A stretch of 64,000 nucleotides of DNA from Nonomuraea jabiensis (GTDB taxonomy: Bacteria; Actinomycetota; Actinomycetes; Streptosporangiales; Streptosporangiaceae). Below the pieces are notes generated by a model that was not told the origin of the DNA, did not search any database, and worked only from the letters and a program-made list of their open reading frames with translations. Position numbers and translations under genes: made by a program. Within the stretch, counting starts at the first letter, position 1. Each line of letters opens with the position of its first letter. Shown in pieces: positions 25,176-32,966 of this stretch. The DNA lies in NCBI RefSeq assembly GCF_014204795.1, contig NZ_JACHMB010000001.1:2852001-2916000 (forward strand), read 5' to 3'.

Positions 25176-25874
25176 ATGAGGCCTCACGACGTCTGGTCCG
25201 CAGGCACCGCAACGGTCGCAATAACAGCCGCCCTATTCACCGGCACACCGACAGCCACGGCCCAACTGTCCACCGGCACACCAACAGCCACAGGACAACT
25301 ATCAACCGGCACGCCAACGGCCGCAGGGAAGCCCTCCACCAGCACGCCAACGGCCACGGGGAAGCTGTCTACGGGCGCCGGCGGCGGCACACCAACGGTC
25401 ACGGGAAAGGTGTCCACCGGCACACAAACGGCCGTGGGGCAGACGCCCGGGTTGCGACCCGCCCAAGAATGCACCCCTCCGCCACTGCCAGGCAAGGTAG
25501 TAGACGTCGACCTGACCGACGCGGCCGGGGCAGCACCCATGCGCCTGACAGTGAAGCCGACCAAGGTCCCGCCAGGCGCCGTGTCTCTCCGCGCCTCCAA
25601 CACGGGCACCCTGGCCCACGAGGTGGTCGTACTGCCACTCGCAGCGGGCCAGCCCCTCGGAAAGCGGCCGATCGTATCCGACAGCCGAGTGAGCGAGACG
25701 GGCTCCGTCGGCGAAGCGGCCCACAACTGCGGCGCAGGCGAGGGCGGCGGCATCGCGCCCGGCTCCGCGGGCTGGGCCACCCTGACGCTGCAGCCCGGAA
25801 GGTACGAGCTGATCTGCAACTTCCCAGGACACTACGCCGCGGGCATGCGCGCAGAACTCGACGTCTCCCAGTAA
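25176..25874 (+). CDS. Cupredoxin-like protein with Thr-Pro-rich N-terminal repeats, 232 aa
   Basis: Residues about 20-90 are repeats of the type LSTGTPTATGQ (about six), a flexible extracellular-type linker. The C-terminal domain (about 105-232) has the plastocyanin/sulfocyanin arrangement of type 1 copper ligands: His148 in GTLAHEVVVLP, then Cys214, His219 and Met224 in CNFPGHYAAGM (C-x4-H-x4-M). Probably an exported electron carrier or copper protein; the N-terminal hydrophobic stretch is short, so the signal peptide is weak. ATG 25176 has GGGGGG 9 bases upstream. Flanked by 42-bp repeats and, downstream, an IS256-type element. Confidence 0.72.
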   Translation: MRPHDVWSAGTATVAITAALFTGTPTATAQLSTGTPTATGQLSTGTPTAAGKPSTSTPTATGKLSTGAGGGTPTVTGKVSTGTQTAVGQTPGLRPAQECTPPPLPGKVVDVDLTDAAGAAPMRLTVKPTKVPPGAVSLRASNTGTLAHEVVVLPLAAGQPLGKRPIVSDSRVSETGSVGEAAHNCGAGEGGGIAPGSAGWATLTLQPGRYELICNFPGHYAAGMRAELDVSQ

Positions 25875-25935
25875 CCCCATGCCAACCGCGTGACGGCTCC
25901 CGACGCGTGGGCGAAACTCCACGACGGGGAGGTTG

Positions 25936-27524
25936 TCACTTCAGGTGTGTAAAGAACGTTTCTGATGGCCTGAGGTCGGTCTTTACCTGATGCGGCCTGG
26001 ATAGGCGATGTCGAGTTCGATCAGCGCTTCGCGCCAGCCGATGGTGCGTTGTCCTTCGATCAGGCGGGCGGTGCTGGGCGAGTTCTTGATCTTTCCGGTC
26101 TCCTCCTTGGTGATGGCGCGTTCGCGGGCGCGTTTGTCCTCGATATTGATGATGGCCAGCCACAGCAGTTTGACCACGGCGTCGTCGCCGGGGAAGTGGC
26201 CGCGGGCCTTGGTGACCTTGCGCAGCTGGTAGTTCAGCGACTCGATGCTATTGGTGGTGTAGAGCAGCTTGCGGACCGCCGGGGAGAAGGCGAAGAACGG
26301 GGTGAAGCGGTCCCAGGCGGTCTCGAACACACGGGCCGCCTGCGGATACCTCTGGCCCCAGGTGGAGGCGGTGAAGTCGGCCAGGGCGTCGAAGGCGGCT
26401 TCCGCACTGGGCGCCGTATAGATCTTCTTGAGCTCGGCGGCCAGCGTGGCGCGGTCACGACGGGCGACCGGCCGCAGCGCGTTGCGGATCAGGTGCACGA
26501 CGCAGGCCTGCACGATGGTGTGCGGGAAGGCATGGTGGATGGCGTCTTCGAAGCCGTTCAGTCCGTCGGTGCAGGCGATGAGGATGTCGCGCACTCCCCG
26601 GTTGCGCAGGTCGGTCATCACAGAGGTCCAAAAACGGGCCGACTCGCCGGCGGTGGCGGCATCGAGCGGGGTCTTGGCCAGCCAGATCCCCAGCACGTGC
26701 TTGTCGCCGTCGGCGTCGATACCGATCGCGAGGTAGGCGGGTTTGGCCTGGACGCTGTGGTTGTCGCGGACCTTGACCACGATGGCGTCCAGGAACACCA
26801 CCGGGTAGACGGCATCCAACGGCCGTGCCTGCCAGGCGCGGACCTCTTCGAGTACGGCGTCGGTGATGTTGGAGATGGCCTCGTGCGACAGTTCGGTGTC
26901 GTAGATCTGACGCAGGTGGTGCTGGATGTCGCGCACGCTCATGCCGTGCGCGTACAGGCTGATGATCATGTCGTCCAGGCCGCCGGAGACGCGGCCGGCC
27001 CGTTTGGGCACCAGCATCGGCTCGAAGGTGCCGGCCCGGTCGCGGGGCACGGACAGCCGCACCGGCCCCACCCCCGTCTGCACGGTCTTGCCGATCCTGC
27101 CGTTGCGGGAGTTGCCGCTGCCATGGCCGGCCACCTCGTGCTTGCCGTAGCCCAGATGCGCCGACAGCTCGCCCTCCAGCGCGCGTTCCAGCACCGCCTT
27201 GACCAACTCGCCGAGCATCGAGCCCTGCCCGGTCAGCCGCAGCCCGCCCGCGCTGTCGCGTGAGCGTTCCAGCAGCAGGTCCAGCACGTGATCGCCGAGC
27301 AGGTCCCGCAACGGCGTCTCGCCGTCACGCTGGGGGGATTTTTCCCCGCCATGATGAGCAGCCGCCCCCAGCAGCGCCGATGTGTCATCGTGCTGGTCTT
27401 GCCCCACCGCGGCCAGCGCGGTTCTTCCCCGTGTCGTGGACATGATCGTGTTCTCCCCCGAGATGGTCAATGATCTTTGCAGATTTCCGTCTACGTTTGG
27501 TGATCATTTCCACACCTGGAGTGA
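25936..27524 (-). mobile_element. IS256-family insertion sequence, about 1.59 kb, apparently complete
   Basis: The imperfect terminal inverted repeats are TCACTTCAGGTGTGTAAA at 25936 and, on the other strand reading in from 27524, TCACTCCAGGTGTGGAAA. They enclose a single transposase gene. A target duplication could not be called because the flanks (CCACGACGGG on both sides, left 25918-25927 and right about 27531-27540) belong to the local repeat family. Insertion therefore appears to have occurred inside the 42-bp repeat cluster. Confidence 0.8.
25983..27443 (-). CDS. IS256/Mutator-type transposase, 486 aa
   Basis: DDE transposase of the Mutator superfamily. Asp in VVFLDAIVVKVRD (about 219), Asp in ACTDGLNGFEDAI (about 293) with the family's C-x2-H region QACVVHLIRNALR, and Glu in TTNSIESLNYQLRK (about 401) are intact. 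The N-terminal part has the usual GYGKHE...GNSRNG block. Length is a little above the common 400-430 aa because of an extra N-terminal section. ATG 27443 has GGGGGAG about 12 bases upstream. The gene is uninterrupted and could be active. Confidence 0.93.
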   Translation of the reverse strand: MSTTRGRTALAAVGQDQHDDTSALLGAAAHHGGEKSPQRDGETPLRDLLGDHVLDLLLERSRDSAGGLRLTGQGSMLGELVKAVLERALEGELSAHLGYGKHEVAGHGSGNSRNGRIGKTVQTGVGPVRLSVPRDRAGTFEPMLVPKRAGRVSGGLDDMIISLYAHGMSVRDIQHHLRQIYDTELSHEAISNITDAVLEEVRAWQARPLDAVYPVVFLDAIVVKVRDNHSVQAKPAYLAIGIDADGDKHVLGIWLAKTPLDAATAGESARFWTSVMTDLRNRGVRDILIACTDGLNGFEDAIHHAFPHTIVQACVVHLIRNALRPVARRDRATLAAELKKIYTAPSAEAAFDALADFTASTWGQRYPQAARVFETAWDRFTPFFAFSPAVRKLLYTTNSIESLNYQLRKVTKARGHFPGDDAVVKLLWLAIINIEDKRARERAITKEETGKIKNSPSTARLIEGQRTIGWREALIELDIAYPGRIR

Positions 27525-27682
27525 TACCCCCACGACGGGTGGGCGAGGGCTGGTGAGGGGCGGGTTTGAAGGGGTGGCGGTGTTTGGTTTGGCGTGGCCG
27601 CGGGCGTTGAGTGGTGCGTTTTGTGGGTTGAGGTGGGTGGGGTGTTGACTCCCCCTTTGTCACGGAAGCAAGTGTCGAATGT

Positions 27683-27693
27683 TGAAAGTTTCA
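27683..27693. promoter_or_regulatory. GAAA-N-TTTC palindrome upstream of a CBM-containing enzyme
   Basis: TGAAAGTTTCA is a perfect 11-bp palindrome, 122 bp before the start codon at 27815, with a possible -35 TTGACT upstream (about 27646). It resembles the CGAAA-N-TTTCG sites bound by LacI-type xylan and cellulose regulators in actinomycetes; that parallel is inference. The rest of 27525-27814 is G-rich and shows no gene. Confidence 0.4.
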
Positions 27694-27814
27694 GTTGCCG
27701 CGTGGCTGTTGTCGCAGATGGGCGGGGCGGGCGGTTTGGGGTGATTGAGGTCCTGCGGTTGCGATGCCTACGGTGCTGGGGTCCGCACACGGTGATCCCG
27801 TCAAGGAGTCCGTC

Positions 27815-29485
27815 ATGCGCGCCCGTGCCGTACCCGCCCTGATTCTGGCCCTGATCGCCCTCATCGTCACCGCTCCCGAGGCACGCGCGCAGGTGGTCGG
27901 GGGTTTCGACTTCTCCAGGGCGGAGGTCTCCGTCACGGGGCTGCAGGTGCCGTGGGGGTTGGCGTTCCTGCCGGACGGCAGTGCGCTGGTCTCCGAGCGG
28001 AACACCGGGCGGATCCTCCAGGTACGGCCCGGTCAGACGCCCACCCAGGTCGCCACCGTGAACGGGGTGAGTGCTTCCGGTGAGAGCGGCCTGCTTGGCA
28101 TCGCGGTCAGGGATGGCTGGGTGTACGCGTACTTCACCAGCACCGCCGGGGACAACCGGCTGGTCAGGTTCCAGTTGAGCGCGCCTCAGACGCAGACGGT
28201 GATCTTCTCCGGCGTCCCGAGCGCCACCATCCACGACGGCGGGCGCCTCGCCTTCGGACCGGACGGCATGCTTTACCTGAGCACCGGCGACGCGAGCAAC
28301 ACCAGCAACGCCCAGAACCTCAATAGCCCCGCCGGCAAGATCCTGCGCATGACGCCCACCGGTGGGGTGCCTTCGGACAATCCGTTCGCGGGATCCCGGG
28401 TCTGGAGCTACGGCCACCGCAACGTGCAGGGTCTGGCCTGGGACTCGCAGGGCAGGATGTACGCCAGCGAATTCGGCCAGAACACCTGGGACGAGATCAA
28501 CCAGATCGTCGCGGGCGGCAACTACGGCTGGCCCACCTGCGAAGGCAACTGCGGCAACTCCTCCTTCCGCAACCCCATCGTCACCTGGGCGACCGCCGAG
28601 GCCTCGCCGAGCGGGCTCGCGTACGCCAACAACACGCTCTTCGCCGCGGCCCTGGGCGGCCGGCGCCTCTGGACGGTGCCGCTGAGCGGCAGCGGCACCC
28701 CCGGCACGCCGGTGGCCGAGCTCCAGTCCACGTACGGTCGTCTTCGCGCGGTCGCGCTCGGACCCGACGGCTGGCTCTGGGTGACGACCAGCAACCGGGA
28801 CGGCCGCGGCACACCCGTGGCCCAGGACGACCGCATCATCCGCATCCCGCCCGCCACGAGCGGAACCGACACCACCCCGCCGACCGCCCCCGGCAACCTG
28901 GCCGCCTCCGCGACCACCTCCACCGGCACCACGCTGGCGTGGACCGCCTCGACCGACAACGTCGGCGTGACCGGCTACGACGTGCTGCGCGCGCCGGGCT
29001 CGTCCGGCGGCGCCTTCACGCAGGTGGGCACCGCGGCGACCGCCTCGTTCACCGACAGCGGGCTGACCGCCGCCACCACCTACCGCTACCAGGTACGCGC
29101 CCGCGACGCGGCGGGCAACGTGTCGCCGGTGTCCAACACGGTCACGGTCACCACCGGTCCGGGCGGCAGCACCGGCGGATGCACGGCCACGCCGACCACC
29201 CAGACCCAGTGGAGCACCGGCTACGTGATCCAGCCGGTCACGGTCACCAACACCGGCACCGCCACGACCACGGGCTGGACGGTGACGTTCACGCTGCCCA
29301 GCGGGCACGCCGTCACCGGCTCCTGGAACGCCACCCTGACCGCCAGCGGGCAGACCGTCACGGTCAGGAACGCCGCTCACAACGGCACGCTCGCGCCCGG
29401 TCAGAGCACCACGTTCGGCTTCCAGGCCAGCCGCCCCAACGGCGACACCCAGACTCCTTCCGCCTATCGGTGCACCAGTCCATGA
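27815..29485 (+). CDS. Secreted PQQ-type sugar dehydrogenase-like propeller + FnIII + CBM2, 556 aa
   Basis: Signal peptide MRARAVPALILALIALIVTAPEARA. Residues about 35-345 are a six-bladed soluble-glucose-dehydrogenase (GSDH)-type propeller: GLQVPWGLAFLPDGSALVSER, GESGLLGIAV, STGDASN, YGHRNVQGLAWD, EFGQNTWDEIN and GNYGWP. These oxidise sugars at the cell surface using PQQ, or related cofactors. Then a fibronectin III module (TPPTAPGNLAAS...SPVSNTVTVTT, about 355-440) and a C-terminal cellulose-binding CBM2-like domain (about 450-556). The domain train suggests a polysaccharide-anchored oxidoreductase. AAGGAG lies 7 bases before ATG 27815. A sugar-regulator-like palindrome is upstream. Confidence 0.88.
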   Translation: MRARAVPALILALIALIVTAPEARAQVVGGFDFSRAEVSVTGLQVPWGLAFLPDGSALVSERNTGRILQVRPGQTPTQVATVNGVSASGESGLLGIAVRDGWVYAYFTSTAGDNRLVRFQLSAPQTQTVIFSGVPSATIHDGGRLAFGPDGMLYLSTGDASNTSNAQNLNSPAGKILRMTPTGGVPSDNPFAGSRVWSYGHRNVQGLAWDSQGRMYASEFGQNTWDEINQIVAGGNYGWPTCEGNCGNSSFRNPIVTWATAEASPSGLAYANNTLFAAALGGRRLWTVPLSGSGTPGTPVAELQSTYGRLRAVALGPDGWLWVTTSNRDGRGTPVAQDDRIIRIPPATSGTDTTPPTAPGNLAASATTSTGTTLAWTASTDNVGVTGYDVLRAPGSSGGAFTQVGTAATASFTDSGLTAATTYRYQVRARDAAGNVSPVSNTVTVTTGPGGSTGGCTATPTTQTQWSTGYVIQPVTVTNTGTATTTGWTVTFTLPSGHAVTGSWNATLTASGQTVTVRNAAHNGTLAPGQSTTFGFQASRPNGDTQTPSAYRCTSP

Positions 29486-29600
29486 CCTGGCGCTGGGGAT
29501 GGATCGACGGCGTCGTGCAAGGTCCAGCGGGGCCGGGTCATCGGCGGTCGCTGCCGGCTCCGTCCGTCTCGTCCGGGGATTGACCAAAGATGTAAAGCCA

Positions 29601-29616
29601 TACATCGATCGATGTA
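29601..29616. promoter_or_regulatory. Perfect 16-bp palindrome before a DUF418 gene
   Basis: TACATCGATCGATGTA, 61 bp upstream of the GTG at 29677, with a further TGTA (29591-29594) nearby. A typical operator size for TetR- or MarR-type repressors; no regulator gene is adjacent. Confidence 0.55.
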
Positions 29617-29676
29617 CGGCTCATTTCGCTCGCCGGGACGACTGGGACGGGCCACCCCGCCACCAGGCTTGATGGT

Positions 29677-30786
29677 GTGACCAGACGTATCGACGCGCTT
29701 GACGTGTTACGGGGCGTGGCCATCATGGGCACGCTCGGCACGAACATCTGGATCTTCACCGCACCGGGCGGATCCGCCGAGTTCCTTCAGTTCGGGGGCG
29801 GCGCCGGTGTGGTGGAGACGTTCCTGAGGTTCCTGTCGAACGGCAAGTTCCTCGGGCTGCTGACCCTGCTCTTCGGGGTCGGCCTGGAGTTGCAGTACCG
29901 CAGTGCGGTCCGGCGCGGGCTGACGTGGCCGGGCAGGTATCTCTGGCGTGCGACGCTGCTGTTCGTCGAGGGGGCGCTGCACTACGTCCTCGTCTTCGAG
30001 TTCGACGTGCTGATGGGGTACGCGATCACCTCCATGATCGTGGCGTACGTGGTGGGCAGGAGCCGCCGTGCGGTCACCGCCTGGATGGTCGCCGCTGGAG
30101 CACTGCACGTCGCCATGGTGGCCCTGCTCACGGCGGCCCTGATGGCGGGGCCGGCCGGTGGCGGCACCCCGATCTACCCCCAGGACGGCTGGCTCGACCA
30201 GGTCGTCTTCCGCCTGCGGCATGTCGCCGTCTTCCGCGCGGAGCTGGTGTTCATCATCCCCATGGGCATCGTGCTGTTCCTGCTCGGGGCCCGCCTGATG
30301 CGTGCGGGCGTCTTCGAGGAGCGCGGTGCTGGTCTGCGGAGGAGGCTGATCGTCGTCGGCCTTGGTGCCGGTGTGCCGCTGAACCTGGCGACCTCCTTCG
30401 CTGGGCCGGCGTGGTTCGCCGTCGACCGCTATCTGCTGGCGCCGCTGGTCGCCCTGGGTCTGCTGGGGCTGATCACCTCGATCGTGCTCGGTATGGGCGG
30501 TGCGCCGGGCGTGCTCAGGAGGGGCATTACGGACGTCGGGCGGACGGCGCTGTCCTGCTACGTCTTCCAGAACCTGGCGGCCAGTGTCCTCTGCTACGGC
30601 TGGGGTCTGGGGCTGGCGGAACGGTTCGACGGGCTGCGGCCCTGGTGGGTGCCGGGGGCGTGGGCCGGGATCTGCGTGTTGTTCATGGTGCTGTCGTCGC
30701 TGTGGCTGCGGCGGTTCAGCCGGGGGCCGCTGGAGCTGGCCTGGCAGTGGGCGTACCAGGCACCGGCCCTGGCGCGACGGCCGTGA
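29677..30786 (+). CDS. DUF418 polytopic membrane protein, 369 aa
   Basis: Starts RRIDALDVLRGVAIMGTLGTNIW, the DUF418 N-terminal signature (R-x-x-x-LDxLRGxAxxGxLxxN), followed by about ten hydrophobic helices, FLGLLTLLFGVGLELQ and a C-terminal block with GRTALSCYVFQNL and RGPLELAWQW. The family is related to acyltransferase-3-like membrane proteins, but no substrate is established. GTG start at 29677. It stands alone after a palindromic operator; a second, shorter DUF418 protein is at 34741. Confidence 0.88.
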   Translation: MTRRIDALDVLRGVAIMGTLGTNIWIFTAPGGSAEFLQFGGGAGVVETFLRFLSNGKFLGLLTLLFGVGLELQYRSAVRRGLTWPGRYLWRATLLFVEGALHYVLVFEFDVLMGYAITSMIVAYVVGRSRRAVTAWMVAAGALHVAMVALLTAALMAGPAGGGTPIYPQDGWLDQVVFRLRHVAVFRAELVFIIPMGIVLFLLGARLMRAGVFEERGAGLRRRLIVVGLGAGVPLNLATSFAGPAWFAVDRYLLAPLVALGLLGLITSIVLGMGGAPGVLRRGITDVGRTALSCYVFQNLAASVLCYGWGLGLAERFDGLRPWWVPGAWAGICVLFMVLSSLWLRRFSRGPLELAWQWAYQAPALARRP

Positions 30787-30879
30787 CAACCAGCGGCCGA
30801 TGCGCGGGTGACCGGGCCCAGGGGGCTGGCGACATGAGGGCGGCCGGCGGCGCCGGGGATGGCCGTCGGGGATGGCCGG

Positions 30880-30911
30880 TGGGCAGGGGGGCGGGTGGGG
30901 TGGGGTGGGGA
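30880..30911 (+). other. G-run cluster (G-quadruplex-forming potential)
   Basis: Within 32 bases there are at least six runs of three to six G (GGG, GGGGGG, GGG, GGGG, GGGG, GGGG), 47 bp upstream of the gene at 30958. Meets the usual G3+ N1-7 pattern on the non-template strand. Confidence 0.5.
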
Positions 30912-30957
30912 GACCGTACGCTGGGTCGCGGGTCCGGGACACGGAGGTGAGCGGAGG

Positions 30958-31581
30958 ATGCGCTACCGGCGAGCGGTGGAGCGGCTGCGGCAGCTCGCCC
31001 AAGCCTGCGACCAGACCCGCCGCGTGCCCGCGGACCAACCCTTCCTGCGCGCCGCGCACGTCTTCGGCGACCTGCTCACCGGCGCCGACCCCATCGACCA
31101 CCTGGAGATCGTCCTGGTGCTGAACCTCCCCCCGGAGGAGGTGACCTGGGGCTCCCAGCCGCCCGGCACCGCGTGGCTGGTCGACTTCCTCCGGCTGGAC
31201 AAGGGCGGGGTCGCGTACTGGTGGCGCTCCCACCTGGATCCGGTGGAGAACCATCGCATCCACGACCCGGTGCGGTTCTGGTCGCTGGACGGGCCCGAGC
31301 AGGACGTGCTCGACGCGCTGGCCGAGCGCCGCTTCGACCGGGTGCGGGAGGTGGCGTCCCGGCCCCAGGAGGAGCCCGCCCAGGTCGCCGGGGAGTTGCA
31401 GGCGGCGCTGGACCATCTGCGCGCCGTACGCGACTCGTACTGGGACCGGCAGTGGCGCCGGCGGCACCGCACCCTGGGACGCTACCCCGAGCACCACCTG
31501 TGGGAGGCCGTACAGGGCTACCTGGATCTCCTGGACGCGCACGAGGAAATTCGTTTGCCGCCGGAATCCGCCGAGGGCTAA
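30958..31581 (+). CDS. Conserved actinobacterial protein of unknown function, 207 aa
   Basis: No signal peptide or TM segment. The sequence has a conserved feel: RAVERLRQLAQACDQTRR, FLRAAHVFGDLLTGADPIDHLEIVLVLNLPPEEVTWGSQP, VAYWWRS and PVRFWSLDGPEQDVLDALAERR, ending in a charged helix-rich tail. The VFGDLL...LD-x-LEIVLVLNL part is vaguely reminiscent of nucleotidyltransferase-like folds, but catalytic residues cannot be assigned. ATG 30958 follows GCGGAGG. Followed 38 bp later by the 24-codon ORF and a methyltransferase. Confidence 0.75.
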   Translation: MRYRRAVERLRQLAQACDQTRRVPADQPFLRAAHVFGDLLTGADPIDHLEIVLVLNLPPEEVTWGSQPPGTAWLVDFLRLDKGGVAYWWRSHLDPVENHRIHDPVRFWSLDGPEQDVLDALAERRFDRVREVASRPQEEPAQVAGELQAALDHLRAVRDSYWDRQWRRRHRTLGRYPEHHLWEAVQGYLDLLDAHEEIRLPPESAEG

Positions 31582-31618
31582 GGTCGCGATCACCATCTCG
31601 TGACGGAGGAGTTGCTTT

Positions 31619-31693
31619 ATGCGTGTCGATGAGCTGACCCCGGTAAATCAGTCATCACACGTAAGGACTCACGATCTTGGATCTGCCACGTAG
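31619..31693 (+). CDS. 24-residue ORF with strong ribosome site, overlapping the methyltransferase start
   Basis: GGAGGAG lies about 8 bases before ATG 31619, the best ribosome site in the neighbourhood. The product begins MRVDELTPVNQSSHVR and the TAG at 31691 lies 15-17 bases inside the methyltransferase gene, in a different frame. It could be a leader peptide that couples or attenuates methyltransferase translation, a real small protein, or chance. No family recognised. Confidence 0.45.
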   Translation: MRVDELTPVNQSSHVRTHDLGSAT

Positions 31694-32423
31694 CTTCACC
31701 ATCCGGGAGAGCAGCCACCGGATTCTCAACCCGTTCACCCCTGAGAAGCTGGCCACGCTCGGCGCGGCGATCGGGCTGCGGCCCGGAGCCACCGTGCTCG
31801 ACCTGTGCTGCGGCAAGGGTGAGCTGTTGTGCACCTGGTCCCGCGATCACGGGATCGCCGGCACCGGGGTCGACATCAGCACCGTCTTCCTCGCCGCCGC
31901 CCGCGAGCGAGCCGCCGAGCTCGGCGTCGGCGAGCGGGTGCGGTTCACGCACGGGGACGCCTCCACGTACGTGGCCGGCGAGCCGGTCGACGTCGCGGCG
32001 TGCGTCGGCGCGACGTGGATCGGCGGCGGGACCGCCGGCACGGTCGCGCTGCTGGAGCGCAGCCTGCGCCCGGGCGGCACGATGCTGATCGGTGAGGTGT
32101 TCTGGCGGGCCGAGCCGCCCAGCCAGGAGGCCGTCGAGGCGTGCCACGCGACCTCGCGCGACGACTTCGGGACGCTGCCCGGCCTCTTCGAGGTGTTCGA
32201 CGGGCTCGGGTACGACGTCGTCGAGATGGTGCTCGCCGACGAGGACAGCTGGGACCGGTACTACGCCGCCCAGTGGCGCAACCTGCGCACCTGGCTGGAC
32301 GCCAACCCCGACGACGAGCTCGCGCCCGAACTGCGCGCCGAGCTGTCGCGCGAGCCGATGCGGTACGTCCGCTTCCGGCGGCATTTGCTCGGCTGGGGCG
32401 TGTTCGCCCTCATGAAGCGCTGA
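31677..32423 (+). CDS. SAM-dependent class I methyltransferase, 248 aa
   Basis: Rossmann-type SAM-binding motif I VLDLCCGKGELLC (about 40-52), acidic motif II GVDISTVFLAAA (about 63-74), then GDASTY and LRPGGTMLIGEVFW. Substrate unknown; similar proteins act on small molecules. The start is a TTG at 31677 (LDLPRSFTIRESSHR) with AAGGA about 10 bases upstream; the N-terminus matches the family better there than at any later ATG. Overlapped by a 24-codon ORF, followed by a strong terminator at 32434. Confidence 0.85.
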   Translation: MDLPRSFTIRESSHRILNPFTPEKLATLGAAIGLRPGATVLDLCCGKGELLCTWSRDHGIAGTGVDISTVFLAAARERAAELGVGERVRFTHGDASTYVAGEPVDVAACVGATWIGGGTAGTVALLERSLRPGGTMLIGEVFWRAEPPSQEAVEACHATSRDDFGTLPGLFEVFDGLGYDVVEMVLADEDSWDRYYAAQWRNLRTWLDANPDDELAPELRAELSREPMRYVRFRRHLLGWGVFALMKR

Positions 32424-32433
32424 GCTGCGCATA

Positions 32434-32477
32434 CTTCGGCCCGGTCTCGTGTTCGAGGCCGGGCCGAAGCCCTTTTC
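32434..32477 (+). terminator. Strong rho-independent-type terminator
   Basis: CTTCGGCCCGGTCTCG, loop TGTT, CGAGGCCGGGCCGAAG: a 16-bp stem with one T-G pair, then CCCTTTTC. The best hairpin terminator seen in the window, closing the methyltransferase unit. Confidence 0.85.
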
Positions 32478-32549
32478 GCGGTCAGGTTTGAAAGGGCACG
32501 CGCGGAGAATCTTGACGGAGGGATCGCTTCGCGGGCTATCGTTGTTTAT

Positions 32550-32966
32550 ATGAATAGCTCTTCAAGTGAGCGAGTCGTCCTGTCTCCGGACGGGTGCGCG
32601 GTCCGGGTGGTCGACCCCGACCGCGTCGCCGCCGTGTGCGAGCGAATGCCGGCGGCCGACGATCTGGCCGACACCGCCGACATCTTCGGCCTGCTGTCCG
32701 ATCCGAACCGGCTGCGGCTGCTCGTGGCGCTGCTGGACGGAGAGCTGTGCGTGTGCGACCTGGCCGCGGTGACCGGCCAGAGCGAGTCCGCGGTCTCCCA
32801 CGCCCTGCGGCTGCTGCGCGCCCACCGCATCGTCGTCGCCCGGCGCGCCGGGCGGATGGCGTACTACCGGCTGGACGACCCCCACGTACGCATGCTGCTC
32901 GACCTGGCGCTCGCCCACACCGAGCACACCGAGGCCATCCACCCCGAACGGGACGGGACAGACTGA
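32550..32966 (+). CDS. ArsR/SmtB-family metal-sensing repressor (CzrA/SmtB-like), 138 aa
   Basis: Winged-helix repressor released by metal. Two possible metal sites are visible: the alpha-3 type ELCVCDLA (Cys67, Cys69), and a full alpha-5 site Asp110-x-His112 with His123-x2-His126, the exact spacing of CzrA/SmtB zinc/cobalt sites. HTH: DLAAVTGQSESAVSHALRLLR. The stop overlaps the CDF exporter start by one base (TGATG), so it is autoregulated with its efflux pump in the normal fashion. AT-rich TTGTTTATATGAATAG around the start is the likely operator. Confidence 0.92.
   Translation: MNSSSSERVVLSPDGCAVRVVDPDRVAAVCERMPAADDLADTADIFGLLSDPNRLRLLVALLDGELCVCDLAAVTGQSESAVSHALRLLRAHRIVVARRAGRMAYYRLDDPHVRMLLDLALAHTEHTEAIHPERDGTD

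Noticed and set aside
26049..27263. Plus-strand open frame of about 400 codons opposite the transposase.
   Set aside because: It is the antisense reading of a GC-rich coding region; the transposase on the minus strand has all family motifs.
30787..30957. Regulatory RNA or riboswitch ahead of the gene at 30958.
   Set aside because: Only G-run enrichment was seen; no recognisable riboswitch core or terminator/antiterminator pair.
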